The notes below the pieces were generated by a model that was not told the origin of the DNA, searched no databases, and was given only the letters and a program-made list of their open reading frames with translations. The position numbers and the translations under genes are program-made. From contig NW_019211456.1 of the NCBI RefSeq assembly GCF_002443255.2, positions 19,577,557-19,641,556 on the forward strand: 64,000 nucleotides of DNA, written 5' to 3'. Position 1 is the first letter of the stretch. Each line of letters opens with the position of its first letter. This DNA comes from Varroa destructor (taxonomy: Eukaryota; Arthropoda; Arachnida; Mesostigmata; Varroidae). Shown here piece after piece: positions 1-10,953 of the stretch.

Positions 1-2847
1 GATCGAACGAGGAGATGAATGAATGAATACAAACATGAAGAACGGATAGAGTCTGGCAGTGGAAACGATTTGCTGTTTAAAAGAAATAAGTAGATGAAAG
101 CGCTTAAGTGACTTCGAAGGAGAGATGCGCAACTCGAGACTGGTGACAAAAACTCAGAAAGCTTCAGATGGAGGAGATAGAGAATAATAATCATAATGGA
201 GTAAGAGCAGCAACTGTAATTAAAGAAACAAACTTATCTATTAATAATGGTAATAAAAAAAAACAAAACGTTATGGTGTCTCAACCGTTAGTAGCAATAG
301 CATCAATAATTGTAGAGTAGAAAATATTATATCGATATATTAAGTATTACGTAAATCAAGCCCTAATTTGCGCTCACATATGTTTTTAGAAATTTTGTTC
401 AAAAATTAAGAAGTGTGATTAAAATTGGTTTAAACTGAGATAGGTAAACTCTATTTAGTGATGGCATACATGTTATGGATGAAATGGTAGGCAGCGCATT
501 TTTATAAGTTAAATTATAGTCCCTATTGTAAATGTTCAACAAAAATTGAGCTAAACCTTACTTTATTGAATACATATGGTCTACTCATCCATCTGTCGAG
601 ACTATTATATAAAATGCAACGCATATTCTGGACTTCCCAGGCTAAGGTACGTAACCGACGGACTGGCGATATCAGCATCACTCGGTAACGCTGAAGGTTC
701 AATGCAACCTTCATCCTAGATGTTTTCCGTATAGAACAAATTAGCTGTAGTTCGAAAGTGAACGCTTTTCTCGAAGTAACTTCTTGAGTGCAGCGTGTCG
801 TCCTTGCCGGGTAAAAATCAGCTTAAAAAAAAACACGGGGTTTTTCGTTTCTCGCAGCCTCTCTTAGATACAACAGTACTGTTTTAGAAGGGTAACGCAT
901 CGAGTACAATAACTGGCTGGATCGAAATACATTTGGAATAATGGGTAATCGAGCTAGTAGTGCCTCATGAGATTTGCTACTAGACATATACTCTTGATCC
1001 TTTTTTCCTTTTCGTTAGTTATCGATCATATTTCCACGATGAACTTACCATTTAACTTGAAATTGTTGCTTCAATCGACCAAATAAATAACCTAGTATCT
1101 AAGTAAATCATGCAGATTAGGTGAAGAGGAAATTTGTAAGCGCACGTTTTGTGAAAAAAGCGGGGCGTTGTCGCTCTAAAAAAGGAACTGTAGGATTCCT
1201 TACTATTATTTTGTAGGTTTTTTTTTTCCTATAATTAATATTAGGCTAAATGTGTCAATATTTAAATATGCTAGTGTTCGAGAAATAAAATAATTTTAGT
1301 AAGCTAAACCAAACCGTAATGAGGGTATCCTAAGCGAATTTTATAGAACTTCAAAAAACTTACTCCGGGTCAGGTCAGCCCTCATAGAAGCTTCACTTCG
1401 CTGGACTATTCTATTAGAACAGTGACAAATTCAGCGTGCAAGTCAAAATGATTAATCCTTGTTCTTTAATTGCTATCCTTATTCTCTGTATCTAGGCGTA
1501 CGTATTGCACTATAAATATAATAGATCATGATAGTGTACTAGTCACAACCGATTTCAAACACCATTCAGGTTGGAATGACCTCTACTTTAATGGCCGGTG
1601 AGATCGTTCGTTTTATTCGAACATTTATTATGATTCTCTGCAGATATGGGTTAAGTAGTAGTGAACAGGCGTATAACAGTAGACATCGAATGCTACGCGT
1701 CATACAAAGCAACTACAGAAGTAAGTAAGGGCCTTCACTCACATTTTTTATGAAAATGTATTAAGCTTCACGTCGTTCTTAGAAGAATGATCCTGTTAAA
1801 ACTCGTTATTAGAGCACATTCCTATTTCGTTATATGATAGCCAAAAAAAGATTAAATCAAGTATAAAAGCGAGTGCATGACGCGAAAAAAAACAAAAAAA
1901 AGAAAGCTAATTTAATTAATCCAGCGACAAAAATAAGGTCCTTAGTAAATCGTTTGACCTCTCCTTATATAAAAAAAGTTTTTATAGATTATTAATGTTT
2001 GTGTATTGTATCGTTATTTATTAACATAAGACACCGCAAATCAGAAATTTTCAAAAAATAAAATTATTATTGTGAATAGGCTCTCTCTTAAACTATAGAT
2101 GATTTGAAAGGACGCTTCAACAGTGCCAATGGAGTGTCAAAGTGTTTCTGTTAGATATATTGAATTCGCATAATAGCAGACTTCAATAGATGTTATAATT
2201 AATCATCTCTCTATGCCAGTCCTAGCGTTTTGTTCGTTTGTTTGCCCCCTTTTCAAACGAAACTATCCGTACAGTCCACAATAGCCTGCCTTCTTCACGG
2301 TTTATAAAAACAAAATAGAAAAGGCAAATACATACACGATATAAATTTTCCAACATCAACAGTTTATTCGACCATGAACACATTTTTTGAGATACAGCCA
2401 TTTGGAAAGAACTTAAATTAGAAAAACCAGTTTATAAATAGCGTGATAGATTCTACTCTATTAGTATAACGATATTTTTTTTGTTTGAAAGCGTTGGTGG
2501 GGCACAGCTTTGTGACAATTTCGCAGTAGATCAAAAACAAATTAACAACGCGAACACAATGACTTGTTCTGTATCGTAAAAAAAAACTAAAGCTACTCAG
2601 GTTACTTGATTGTAATATCCGTTTGGGATTTCTGCGACAACCGTCCATATCTATGCCTACATTTACAATTTTGCAAGCGCCGCTATTGAGCTATTGCAGC
2701 GATCCCATGCGTCGAGAGCGCTAACTGTTTTTAATATTTAGTCTACTTTGTGTAGCTTTTGTATCATTAACAAGATATGAAGAAACACTTTGGTGGACTG
2801 ATATTTGTCTCGGTTTATCATGTCTGCCTAATACAAGTAGCGCGTTT
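1..2847. other. Intergenic region, no gene recognised
   Basis: No open frame here has recognisable protein similarity or a plausible chain of splice sites. The short frames present are AT-rich and look random. The only structure near its right edge is an ATTAAA-type hexamer on the minus strand at 2730-2735, about 115 bases past the SEPSECS stop codon, which could be that gene's polyadenylation signal (inference). Confidence 0.6.
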
Positions 2848-4242
2848 TCAATTGATGTTTTTATTTTTTGCAAGAATTTTAGCGAGCTTCTCAACAAATG
2901 TGTCCACATCGTCTATTGTTGTACCAATGCTAGCTGCAGCCGTCAAATATTTATGAGGGTATTTGCTATAATGAGATCCCCAACCGATGAATTGACGCTC
3001 TTCAATGTCCTTCACTGTGTCGGGATCAATAGCACGCGTGCCAAACACAAATCGCGTAAACAACATGGAGCCAACTGCGCTTACTTTTGCCATATCTTTG
3101 AGACCATTCAACGTGAACCCGATAGAGAGATCGTTCGAGGTAACCTGCAGCACCGTTTGGTTATATGACTCAGCGAGTTGCTTGAGACGTCCGACAAGAT
3201 AGTTAAAAGTACTTTTACGTTGTTTGCAAGCCGTATGATAACCTTTGATGCCCATCGATAACAGCGTGATGAAAAGATCCATCGTGGGAGAACCGGACCC
3301 CCGACCCGGATATGTTCTAGCCACATATTCAATCAATTCTAAATCAAAACCTGCTATAACGGCGCCACCAACGGGCACCATGAAGTTTTTATCCGTACTC
3401 TGGACATATGCGTCAACTCGGCCGTGTTTGTACGCTTGTTCCAGTCGCGACATACATTTTGCTGATTGTACCCCGTAGGCGTTGTTAACTAAGTGCATCA
3501 AATCGAACTCTTTACAGAGATCAGCTATTCCGATAAGATCGTCGGGACATCGCGGAGCGAAACATGACGTAGTAGAGAGAACGCAGAGAATATTGTCAGT
3601 TCCAATTTGTTGAATGCTTTTACGCATCTCGTCAACGTTTGTCTTCAGTTCATTTCCAACGAGCAACCCTTCAACGACGATCGGCTGTAATCCAGCAGTT
3701 ATCATGCATTTAAAGCACGTCTTCTGATCAATTCTGGACCAAACAACATATTTAGCTTGGGGCTTTCTTGCACGAAACGCTAGAAGACAGAGAACTAATG
3801 CCATGCCTGTTGCAGCCGGCACTACGAAGCATTTTTGAGTACTAGGGGCTCCCGATGCTTGCAGGACATGCAGCAGCATTGAGTTAGTCAGATGATTCAT
3901 GAGGGTGGAACCTGCTGCCTTGGGCTGCTGCTCCTGAATATCTCCCGAGCGTCCGATGCCGTGACCCATCCGGAAATGCCGTTTGCGCACAAGCTCGGAC
4001 GCAAATCGGGCTTCCCGCTCACCCAGTTGGGCGCATCCGGGGAAATTGTTACTGTCCATCAAAGCAAGATTTTGAAGAAGTAACTCAATTGTGGAATCAT
4101 CCCAACCAACCTCTGGGCATTTACCTTGTTCCAACAAAAGATTAATTCGTGCAGTGTGAATTGACAGTGCCTGTTGTGCTTGTGAGGCGTAGTTTGTTCT
4201 TAATTGGCAATTACTCAGAAATTCGAAACTTTTGCTGTTCAT
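2848..4242 (-). CDS. SEPSECS: O-phosphoseryl-tRNA(Sec) selenium transferase (SepSecS), single open frame
   Basis: SepSecS is a PLP enzyme that converts O-phosphoseryl-tRNA(Sec) to selenocysteinyl-tRNA(Sec) with selenophosphate, the last step of eukaryotic selenocysteine synthesis. The open frame runs back to 4347, but I place the start at 4240-4242 because MNSKSFEF aligns with the vertebrate N-terminus; the 35 upstream residues look like translated 5' leader. Family landmarks are all present: EQGKCPEVGWDDST, MDSNNFPG, HGIGRSGDI, QPKAAGS, NNAYGVQS, and STDKNFMVPVGG, whose lysine (codon 285, bases 3388-3390) matches the Schiff-base Lys284 of the human enzyme. The protein is 464 residues, about 35 shorter than human at the C-terminus, where the family is poorly conserved. 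No intron interrupts it, unlike every other confident gene in this window. AAMP lies upstream on the opposite strand, so the two 5' ends face each other across about 2 kb. Confidence 0.96.
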   Translation of the reverse strand: MNSKSFEFLSNCQLRTNYASQAQQALSIHTARINLLLEQGKCPEVGWDDSTIELLLQNLALMDSNNFPGCAQLGEREARFASELVRKRHFRMGHGIGRSGDIQEQQPKAAGSTLMNHLTNSMLLHVLQASGAPSTQKCFVVPAATGMALVLCLLAFRARKPQAKYVVWSRIDQKTCFKCMITAGLQPIVVEGLLVGNELKTNVDEMRKSIQQIGTDNILCVLSTTSCFAPRCPDDLIGIADLCKEFDLMHLVNNAYGVQSAKCMSRLEQAYKHGRVDAYVQSTDKNFMVPVGGAVIAGFDLELIEYVARTYPGRGSGSPTMDLFITLLSMGIKGYHTACKQRKSTFNYLVGRLKQLAESYNQTVLQVTSNDLSIGFTLNGLKDMAKVSAVGSMLFTRFVFGTRAIDPDTVKDIEERQFIGWGSHYSKYPHKYLTAAASIGTTIDDVDTFVEKLAKILAKNKNIN

Positions 4243-6385
4243 CATTACGAGTAGCACGTGTACATGCTCAGTATCCACTGTTATGTATGCACTACGGCAC
4301 GGAAGAGACTGGCAGGCAAATATTATTACGATTCCAAAAAACGTCATATATATGGCTATATCAGCTACTAATCACTTCTGGCATAATTAGTGTGATCCTA
4401 ATGGTACGACGATTCTAATGCTACCTTAAAACTATGAGCTAGCTTTTCCGTTGAAAATTAACTCACTCGATCGGGTAGATAACAGTGATATTTTACAACG
4501 TTTGAGTAAGTAAGCTTACAAAAGGGGACACATTTTCGAACACAGCTTCGTAATTCGGATGTTCAACGAATAGAAAATGAATTACACTTCACGCGAATCG
4601 GTCTGGGTGGTCACATCGCAATTGCGTTACGGAAGTAAAGAGTTTTAGGAGTTCTTCCCATCACTGAACGAAGCTACTTGCCGATCACGTCCGATAATTT
4701 GCATCGTAGACAAAAAACAGAATTTCATACGAGGAAAATGATTTCAGCGTTCGCTGGAACAGTGTTTATTCACTTCCCTCTCTCTGTCGTTTTGATGGGA
4801 TATAAGGGGTTCTATAACGTCAAAACCCACGACTGTCGACTATGCTGGCCCAGAGTAAATGTTGCTCCCTAGAAGTGCTTGTCTTGGCTTCGAAGCAATT
4901 TTTGACTTAATGCCACAGCTAGTTATTGCTCTCTTATTGTAGATAGGACGAGTGGCGCTCGAATACTGGCAGACGTTTCCACTACTCTTACCACAAACTC
5001 TTTGTTAACGATCACGTTTCTCACGAGTGCTCCACAGTTCGCAGGCCTGTTAAATCAACTAGAAGCTGTAAACGACAACCAAGTCTACTTCGTTCGCTTG
5101 AGTGATGCCGTGGCATTCAGATAGGCAAAAAAAAAATGTACTAGAGCAGTTCTAGTCGCTTATGTTATTTCTCGGCCTCGTAAACCGAAAGATGTGCCAG
5201 AGGCTAGCCAATACGCTCTCAAAAATCCCAAGTAGGTTCGCTTAAACAGCTGATAATTCAAAAGGCCGCGCCGAAATGCGTAATATCCTTGTTTTTTTTA
5301 TTTATCTCAACTATTCCGTGAGCAGTTAATATCATTTCGATGGTTCGTTCTTAGTTTCTGATAGTGCAAGGAACTATCAAGAAATGCCCAGTTCCTGATG
5401 GAAGCTTTAGGAAGTTCTAACAAAATAAACAGTCCATATTGCGCTGCCGTACGCTCTGACCGGCGACAGCTGCAGCGCACTGACAACAATCAACACACGT
5501 GCGTTCGAATTCGGCGGTGACAAATTTTCGCTGATGGAAATCGTCGAAGATTGAAAACGTAAAAAAAGTGCATATGATATCAGTGACAATGTTATTATCT
5601 TCTCTTACTTCAAAATAATAATTATTCAACAGGATAATTTACCATTCTGTAATTGTTATGGTGCCTAGGCGTACGGCAGTGGGTACTCAATTAGATATCG
5701 AATTTGACCATACGGTTGAGTTACCAACCATTGCTGTCTATTCAGCCGTAAATTGCATTTAATTAGTGGCCTCTAAAGCTGTTCCCATAGTTGGTTGTTA
5801 GCTATTCTGTCTACAAGCGGACTCGGTACCACGGTAACCGTTGCGTCAACCTGTAACGGTAGGGAGCTCAATACGAGCAATATCAGAACGATTAAGCAAA
5901 AGGTCTTATTTATCGAGTTATTGATTATTATTATTATCGCTCGGTTAGTTATTAAAGGTTCCAGATGTTTGAGTGGTAAAAACATTGTATATGAGAATTT
6001 TTTTATAATTTAGTTACTCTTAACTTTGTCTTTTGCATGATAATCTCAAGCGTTAAGTAATTATTATGCAATATAGATATGAATATGTCCTTTATGCAAA
6101 GAGTCTACTAATTCTAGAGCTGGACATGTGACAGAGGGGTAATGTAGCTCTCCCATTAAGATAAATGTACTTTTCTGATGTCGAGAAATTGGACTGGATC
6201 TCTAGTGGTCCAAGTGTAACGGCTAGCGTGTTCATTCTATACGATGTCTTTAAATTATCAATAATACCCTCAAGCATAAATCACAATAATTATAAGCACC
6301 GTAATGTTAGTTAATTTTCGTAAGCAAATTACAGCATGGTTTCTTATTAGTTCAACAGAGTTCTTCTGGTCATCACTATTTTCCT
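4243..6385. other. Divergent intergenic spacer between SEPSECS and AAMP
   Basis: This stretch must hold the promoters and 5' leaders of both flanking genes. I see no coding exon with similarity. A 70-codon minus-strand frame (5773-5985) contains a strongly hydrophobic run followed by a polar tail, like a signal peptide, and is listed separately as a weak candidate. Confidence 0.5.
5773..5985 (-). CDS. Weak candidate small secreted peptide ORF
   Basis: A 70-codon frame with a hydrophobic segment (CLIVLILLVLSSLPL) followed by QVDATVTVVPSPLV and a polar C-terminus, which resembles a signal peptide plus short mature chain. The hydrophobic segment is not N-terminal in the open frame: about 29 residues precede it, including an isoleucine/asparagine run from an AAT-type repeat. 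An acceptor-like sequence (ttacag) lies inside it. I recognise no family. It may be chance. Confidence 0.15.
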   Translation of the reverse strand: MFLPLKHLEPLITNRAIIIIINNSINKTFCLIVLILLVLSSLPLQVDATVTVVPSPLVDRIANNQLWEQL

Positions 6386-8734
6386 ATGAGAAAAATGTCG
6401 GCCTCCCGTGGCCCGAACGCTGAAGAGACTGAGAACTTTTTGATACTGAATTCAGACGATGAAGACGTTGAGGTGATCGCAGACCTTGAAGGTGAACAAG
6501 AAGACGATTTAGATGAGGACGAAGATGCGGAAGGAGGAGAAGAAGATGACGATGAAGGTAAAACATTCAGCACTGATACCAGTGAAGCGATATTTTGTTA
6601 CCTCGATTTATTTGCCGCCGTACTGTGTCATCGTCATAACTGCATGACCTTTTGTCTTAAATTATGCAGTCATTGAATATATTTCTAGTAGAATTGAATA
6701 TAATTAAAAAAATATAGATACACACCAGACTTTCTTGGAAAGTCTGGTGAGTATCTAGAATTTTGGTTTCTATTCTAGAATTTTGGTTCAATCTATATAT
6801 TCCACATGTGCATTGTGAACTTAGTCGGGATACCTACTCATAGAATCATCTAGGTGTTACGTTGCGCCTACTTTTGTTAAAATCTAATAGTCGCAACACC
6901 GCTAATAGACGTGCCAAGCAGTTACGGTCAACTACAGAAAGACGGCAGAGTGGAATATGAGCCGGTTCGCAGTGGAGCCATGAGCGAGGTGAAATTGGCT
7001 ACTACATAGCCTTTCCTTTCTCCATTGGCAAAATGATTTAACAGACATTCTCCAATGCGTATCAGTTATAGGTTACGTACCCTGTGTGACACTTCCGTTT
7101 TGCGTGTACATGTGTATGTGTATAAAGCTTTGAAGGCATACCTGGGCCGTATAGCGGTTGCGGGCTGCACATGAGAGGTGGCCTCATGTAACTTCAGCAC
7201 AATATTTATCATGGACATTGTGATGGTGTTCAACGGAACGGGGAATTAACAGGCAATCTAGAAAAGTGCTCACTTAAATTTATGTAACAGTCTTCATTAT
7301 ATTTTGGATGACTTATCACATGATGACTCGCACACATGTCTTTTGTCGTTTTCTATGGTAAAATTGATTTCTTGTTGTACGAGAGTAATCACTTCTTTGT
7401 TGTTTGCTTTAGTTCCGTTGAAAACTTCCTTTGCAGTATGGTTTGTGAAGTTTCAGTTTATTGTTCGTTTACAGATATGGATGATTTTCCTGTCACTGTT
7501 TTCACCCCATCGCGAAATGATGCCTTACTCTTCTTTCGAGGTCATACAGATCTCGTATTTAACGTTGAGTTGTCACCTTCCGGCCGTTTTGCCGTCTCTG
7601 GTGGAAAAGACGATCGAGGATGGTTATGGAAGGCGGAAGACGGCAGCCCCATCCTTGAACTAACTGGCTTCAAAGATTCCGTTCCTTACGTTGGTTTTTC
7701 CCATGATGAGAAGTTCGTTATGGCTGCCGATATGGCTGGAAATGTACGTAAACAGACTCATACAAATATTGATATCATTTTTATCTTAACTAAAGGGTTT
7801 TAGCTCTATTAGGTCGATGAGTTTCAAGCTCAAAGAGTTCTCAAATCTCTTTAAAAAATATATAGTTATCTCAAAGGATCTTTTAAAAATCACCGATGTC
7901 TAGTATGCCGAAGCTATTCGTAAAGCACGTCAGAAATCGGAATTCTATTAAAGTTTATAGTGCTGTAACCTTTATTGCAGATAAATGTATGGGAAGTGTC
8001 GACAAAAGAAATTGTATTTAGTACAGAAGTAGGAGATATCACATGGACAGAATGGCATACAAGTTCCGCGATTCTATTTGCCGGTACACAGGTAAGACAA
8101 AGCGGAATTTTTAAGGCCGATCTTTGCCGACGAAGCTAGATCGATTGTTTGCCTAAATTAGAAGTACTTAATCAAAGTATTATTTGAATGCTTCTGATCA
8201 GTGTTTCCTGCCATCTGAGTTAAAAATTTGTTTTAGCGTTTATCCATTGCTGTGCTGTAATGCTAACGTTTGACCGTGTCTAGGGTGAATTAGAAACGAA
8301 GATTTATTTTTATAATGTTTTTATAGATAGATTTATTTGTATTTGGATATTTTCTTCTTTAGGACGGGTCGATTTCAATGTGGTTGATTCCATCCGGTAA
8401 CATGAAACTCCTAAATAGCTTCGGAGAAACAACAACATCAGTCAAGCTGTTACCCGATGGCAGACACCTACTCGCAGGGTATAAATATCTACATATGATC
8501 ATCAAAACAATTCTAAAAAAAGTAATGCAAACAAGTTCTAAGGCTTTTATCGATTTCCGCACTTTGCATTTGGGCGAGTTCTCCTGTTGTAGTGAACCAA
8601 TATGTTTCTACTCTGTGGAAGCTTAGCCAGCTAAAAAAACAGTATTAAGACCAAGCCCAGGGAGTTGCTGGTTCGAATCCGTCAACTCGTATACATATAT
8701 ACGAAACACAAGTGGGGTTTTTTTTATAATAATA

Positions 8735-8769
<35 letters not shown>

Positions 8770-9951
8770 ATTTCTTTTAAAAATTAATAATAACTCTTGA
8801 TAAGCAGCTGTTGGCAAATTTTATCATAGGATTTCATTAAGGATCCCGATGAATGCGCATTTGAACGGAAATGTTGTAATCTCATAATACGTTTATTGGT
8901 ACGGATGGTACGGGCGACAGGTATGGTGATGGTTCCGTTCGCTTATGGGATCTCAAAACATGTCAGATTATCACAACAATTTGGAAGTTACATCAAGGAG
9001 AGGTACTCTCAATAGATGTGAACTCTAGTGGCATTGTGGCCTCCGGAGGAGCCGACGGGCTCAAATTCGCTTCCCTCGCTACAGGTAGTTGAATAACGAT
9101 CGATAAAAAAAAGTGATGAAATTCTTGAAAATTAGATTATATGGTCTAAAGCAGTATTCATTCAACTTTTTAGTTTATGCTATCGCTTCCTGCTGACATA
9201 TTTTAAAATCGTCGTTAACACCAATGGCATTAAGCAAGACACAAGGAAAGCAAACAACAAAACATTGGACATTACTCCTTCGTTGTATTTGTAACCCATT
9301 TAGGCAAATCTGTCCATTCACTACAAGAGTTTGAGGACTGTGTCGAATGTGTAGCTTTCTCCAAAGGCACTCAAATTTATCTAGCAGCGGGCAGTTTAGA
9401 CGGAATTCTCCTCATCTGGGACGTGTCTGCAGGTCGGCAAAGGCACCGTATTCAGTTTGGGTCTCGAAGTGGTATCTGCCGGCTCTTATGGGCTGGACCG
9501 AATCATGTCGTAGCTGCATCCCTTGATGGTAAGTTGTACCAGTCGACTATTGTCGGATTTGTACCATTGCGACTGTGGTTTGTAATATAGTCTGCAGCTT
9601 GTGACCTTATAAGGTTTTGTTACAACTGAGCTGAGCTTTGATCGCAACAGCTGCGCATATACTGTATCACAAATATGCAGCACCTTAGGTTAATGCATTT
9701 CTAAGTGTAAGGTGAAAAGCTGCAGCTTTAAACACTTTAAGGCTAAAATTAAGCATGAGCTGTTTTTTCGTGCTTGACTATTTATTTTATGCACAGGAAA
9801 GATCCGAGAAGTAGACGCGCGATCAGGTGAAGTGATTAAGGAATGGGAAGGTCACACAAGCAGTATACTCGGTCTAAGTGTGCGCGGAGAGAAGTTGGCC
9901 ACTGCTGCTGAAGATCGCACTGTTGGAATATTTCAAGGCGTCGTTATCTAA
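6386..9951 (+). CDS. AAMP: Angio-associated migratory cell protein (AAMP), WD40-repeat protein, 7 exons
   Basis: Coding exons are 6386-6557, 7475-7743, 7981-8091, 8363-8478, 8921-9084, 9304-9528 and 9797-9951, all with GT-AG introns and consistent phase, giving 403 residues (human about 434). Residues 13-57 form an acidic Asp/Glu tail; the rest is a run of WD40 blades, for example FRGHTDLVFNVELSPSGRFA, GSVRLWDLKTC, DGILLIWDVSAG and the closing GHTSSIL...EDRTVGIF. Order and spacing follow vertebrate AAMP, including GDITWTEWH and LLPDGRHLLAGY. The family is cytosolic or membrane-associated and has been linked to cell migration and, in yeast (Sqt1), to ribosomal protein uL16 loading; which role applies here is unknown. 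Two in-frame ATGs (6386 and 6395) compete as start; the second gives MSASRGPN. An AATAAA at 10006-10011 lies 55 bases past the stop. Confidence 0.95.
6716..6756. repeat. Near-perfect hairpin in AAMP intron 1
   Basis: Two 19-base arms around a 3-base loop, with one mismatch (left arm agatacacaccagactttc, right arm beginning gaaagtctggtg). It is followed directly by a 20-bp imperfect tandem duplication of tctagaattttggtt (about 6754-6790). It could be the tip of a small foldback transposon or an RNA hairpin. Confidence 0.75.
8622..8692 (+). repeat. tRNA-like / SINE-type fragment in AAMP intron 4
   Basis: It contains a perfect polymerase III B-box, ggttcgaatcc at 8670-8680, flanked by gagttg and caactc that pair like a T-arm extension. 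An A-box-like tagccagcta lies about 40 bases upstream. No full cloverleaf can be drawn. A TA microsatellite follows 45 bases on, as is common at SINE tails. I read it as a degenerate tRNA-derived SINE head and not a functional tRNA gene. Confidence 0.45.
8738..8766. repeat. (TA)n microsatellite
   Basis: An uninterrupted TA dinucleotide run within AAMP intron 4, next to the tRNA-like fragment. Confidence 0.9.
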
Positions 9952-10005
9952 TGATAGCTGTATATATCGTTATAGTTTTGAGTAATACTAAGTTATATTC
10001 AGCCA

Positions 10006-10011
10006 AATAAA
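10006..10011 (+). terminator. Polyadenylation signal of AAMP
   Basis: A canonical AATAAA 55 bases downstream of the AAMP stop codon, in the sense strand, followed by a T-rich stretch. Confidence 0.7.
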
Positions 10012-10922
10012 ACGCCTTTAAAATGCCTATTGAAATTCCATTCTATTGACTCGACTTTTTTTTTTATCATAGATTATAGTTGCGGAAGCAGATCAATGCG
10101 TATTTCTTCTAGAAAGCTTCTATAAAACACAATGAACCTTTAAAAAAACAGTAACGACACACGTATAAGTTATAAAAGCTTAGTTTTATATTTATTTATT
10201 TACTATAATTCAATAGCATATTTCCTCGTTTCCTTTTTAATTAGTATCATCAATTCAATAGCACAGTTTTCGATACATTTAGTTCGTGATCACTGGTCCT
10301 TGTCACTAACCTCTGCTTGTCGCGGTTTTCTGCGGAATATCATCTCTCGTGTCTGTTAGTTTTTTTTTCATAATTATTGTTTCTTTCTCGGTCTTTTCTT
10401 CTGATGAATTTTCTAAGAATATTGATTTTTCAAAGGATTAGCCATCGACAAGCATAGGCAAATATCTATCTCTTATGTCCGCTTTCGTTTAGGGGTACGC
10501 CTAGGTCTACGGATAATACATTGGCTTTCGTTTGTTTCTAAATTTAGTCTAGTAATGCTTGTCTTGAGCCCGTCGTGAGAATACACGAATATTCATAGTT
10601 ATTCAGTTATTTGTTTTACAATAATTATAGTTACGTTAAAATTCATGGTGCTAATAGAACACCTATGAAACTGCCATTGAGCGTTGAAGCTTATCCTTAT
10701 TAGTTTTTTAAGTAATAATCCTCTAAGCGTCGCTTTCTCAACAAATCCATGGCCGCTCTGATTGCTGGCAGAGCAAAGAGGCAATAATAGATTGCAGAGA
10801 CTGCGCAGTCCATCTACAAAATGTACTTTAGTCCCTCTACTAGACCTCAACCGAATAAAAATTGTAAATGGAAACGAGTATTTAGTAACGAATGATGACG
10901 ATGATTTGATTGAAGTTTATTA

Positions 10923-10953
<31 letters not shown>

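Noticed and set aside
8622..8692. Functional tRNA gene
   Set aside because: The B-box is perfect, but no complete cloverleaf, acceptor stem or matching anticodon arm can be drawn.
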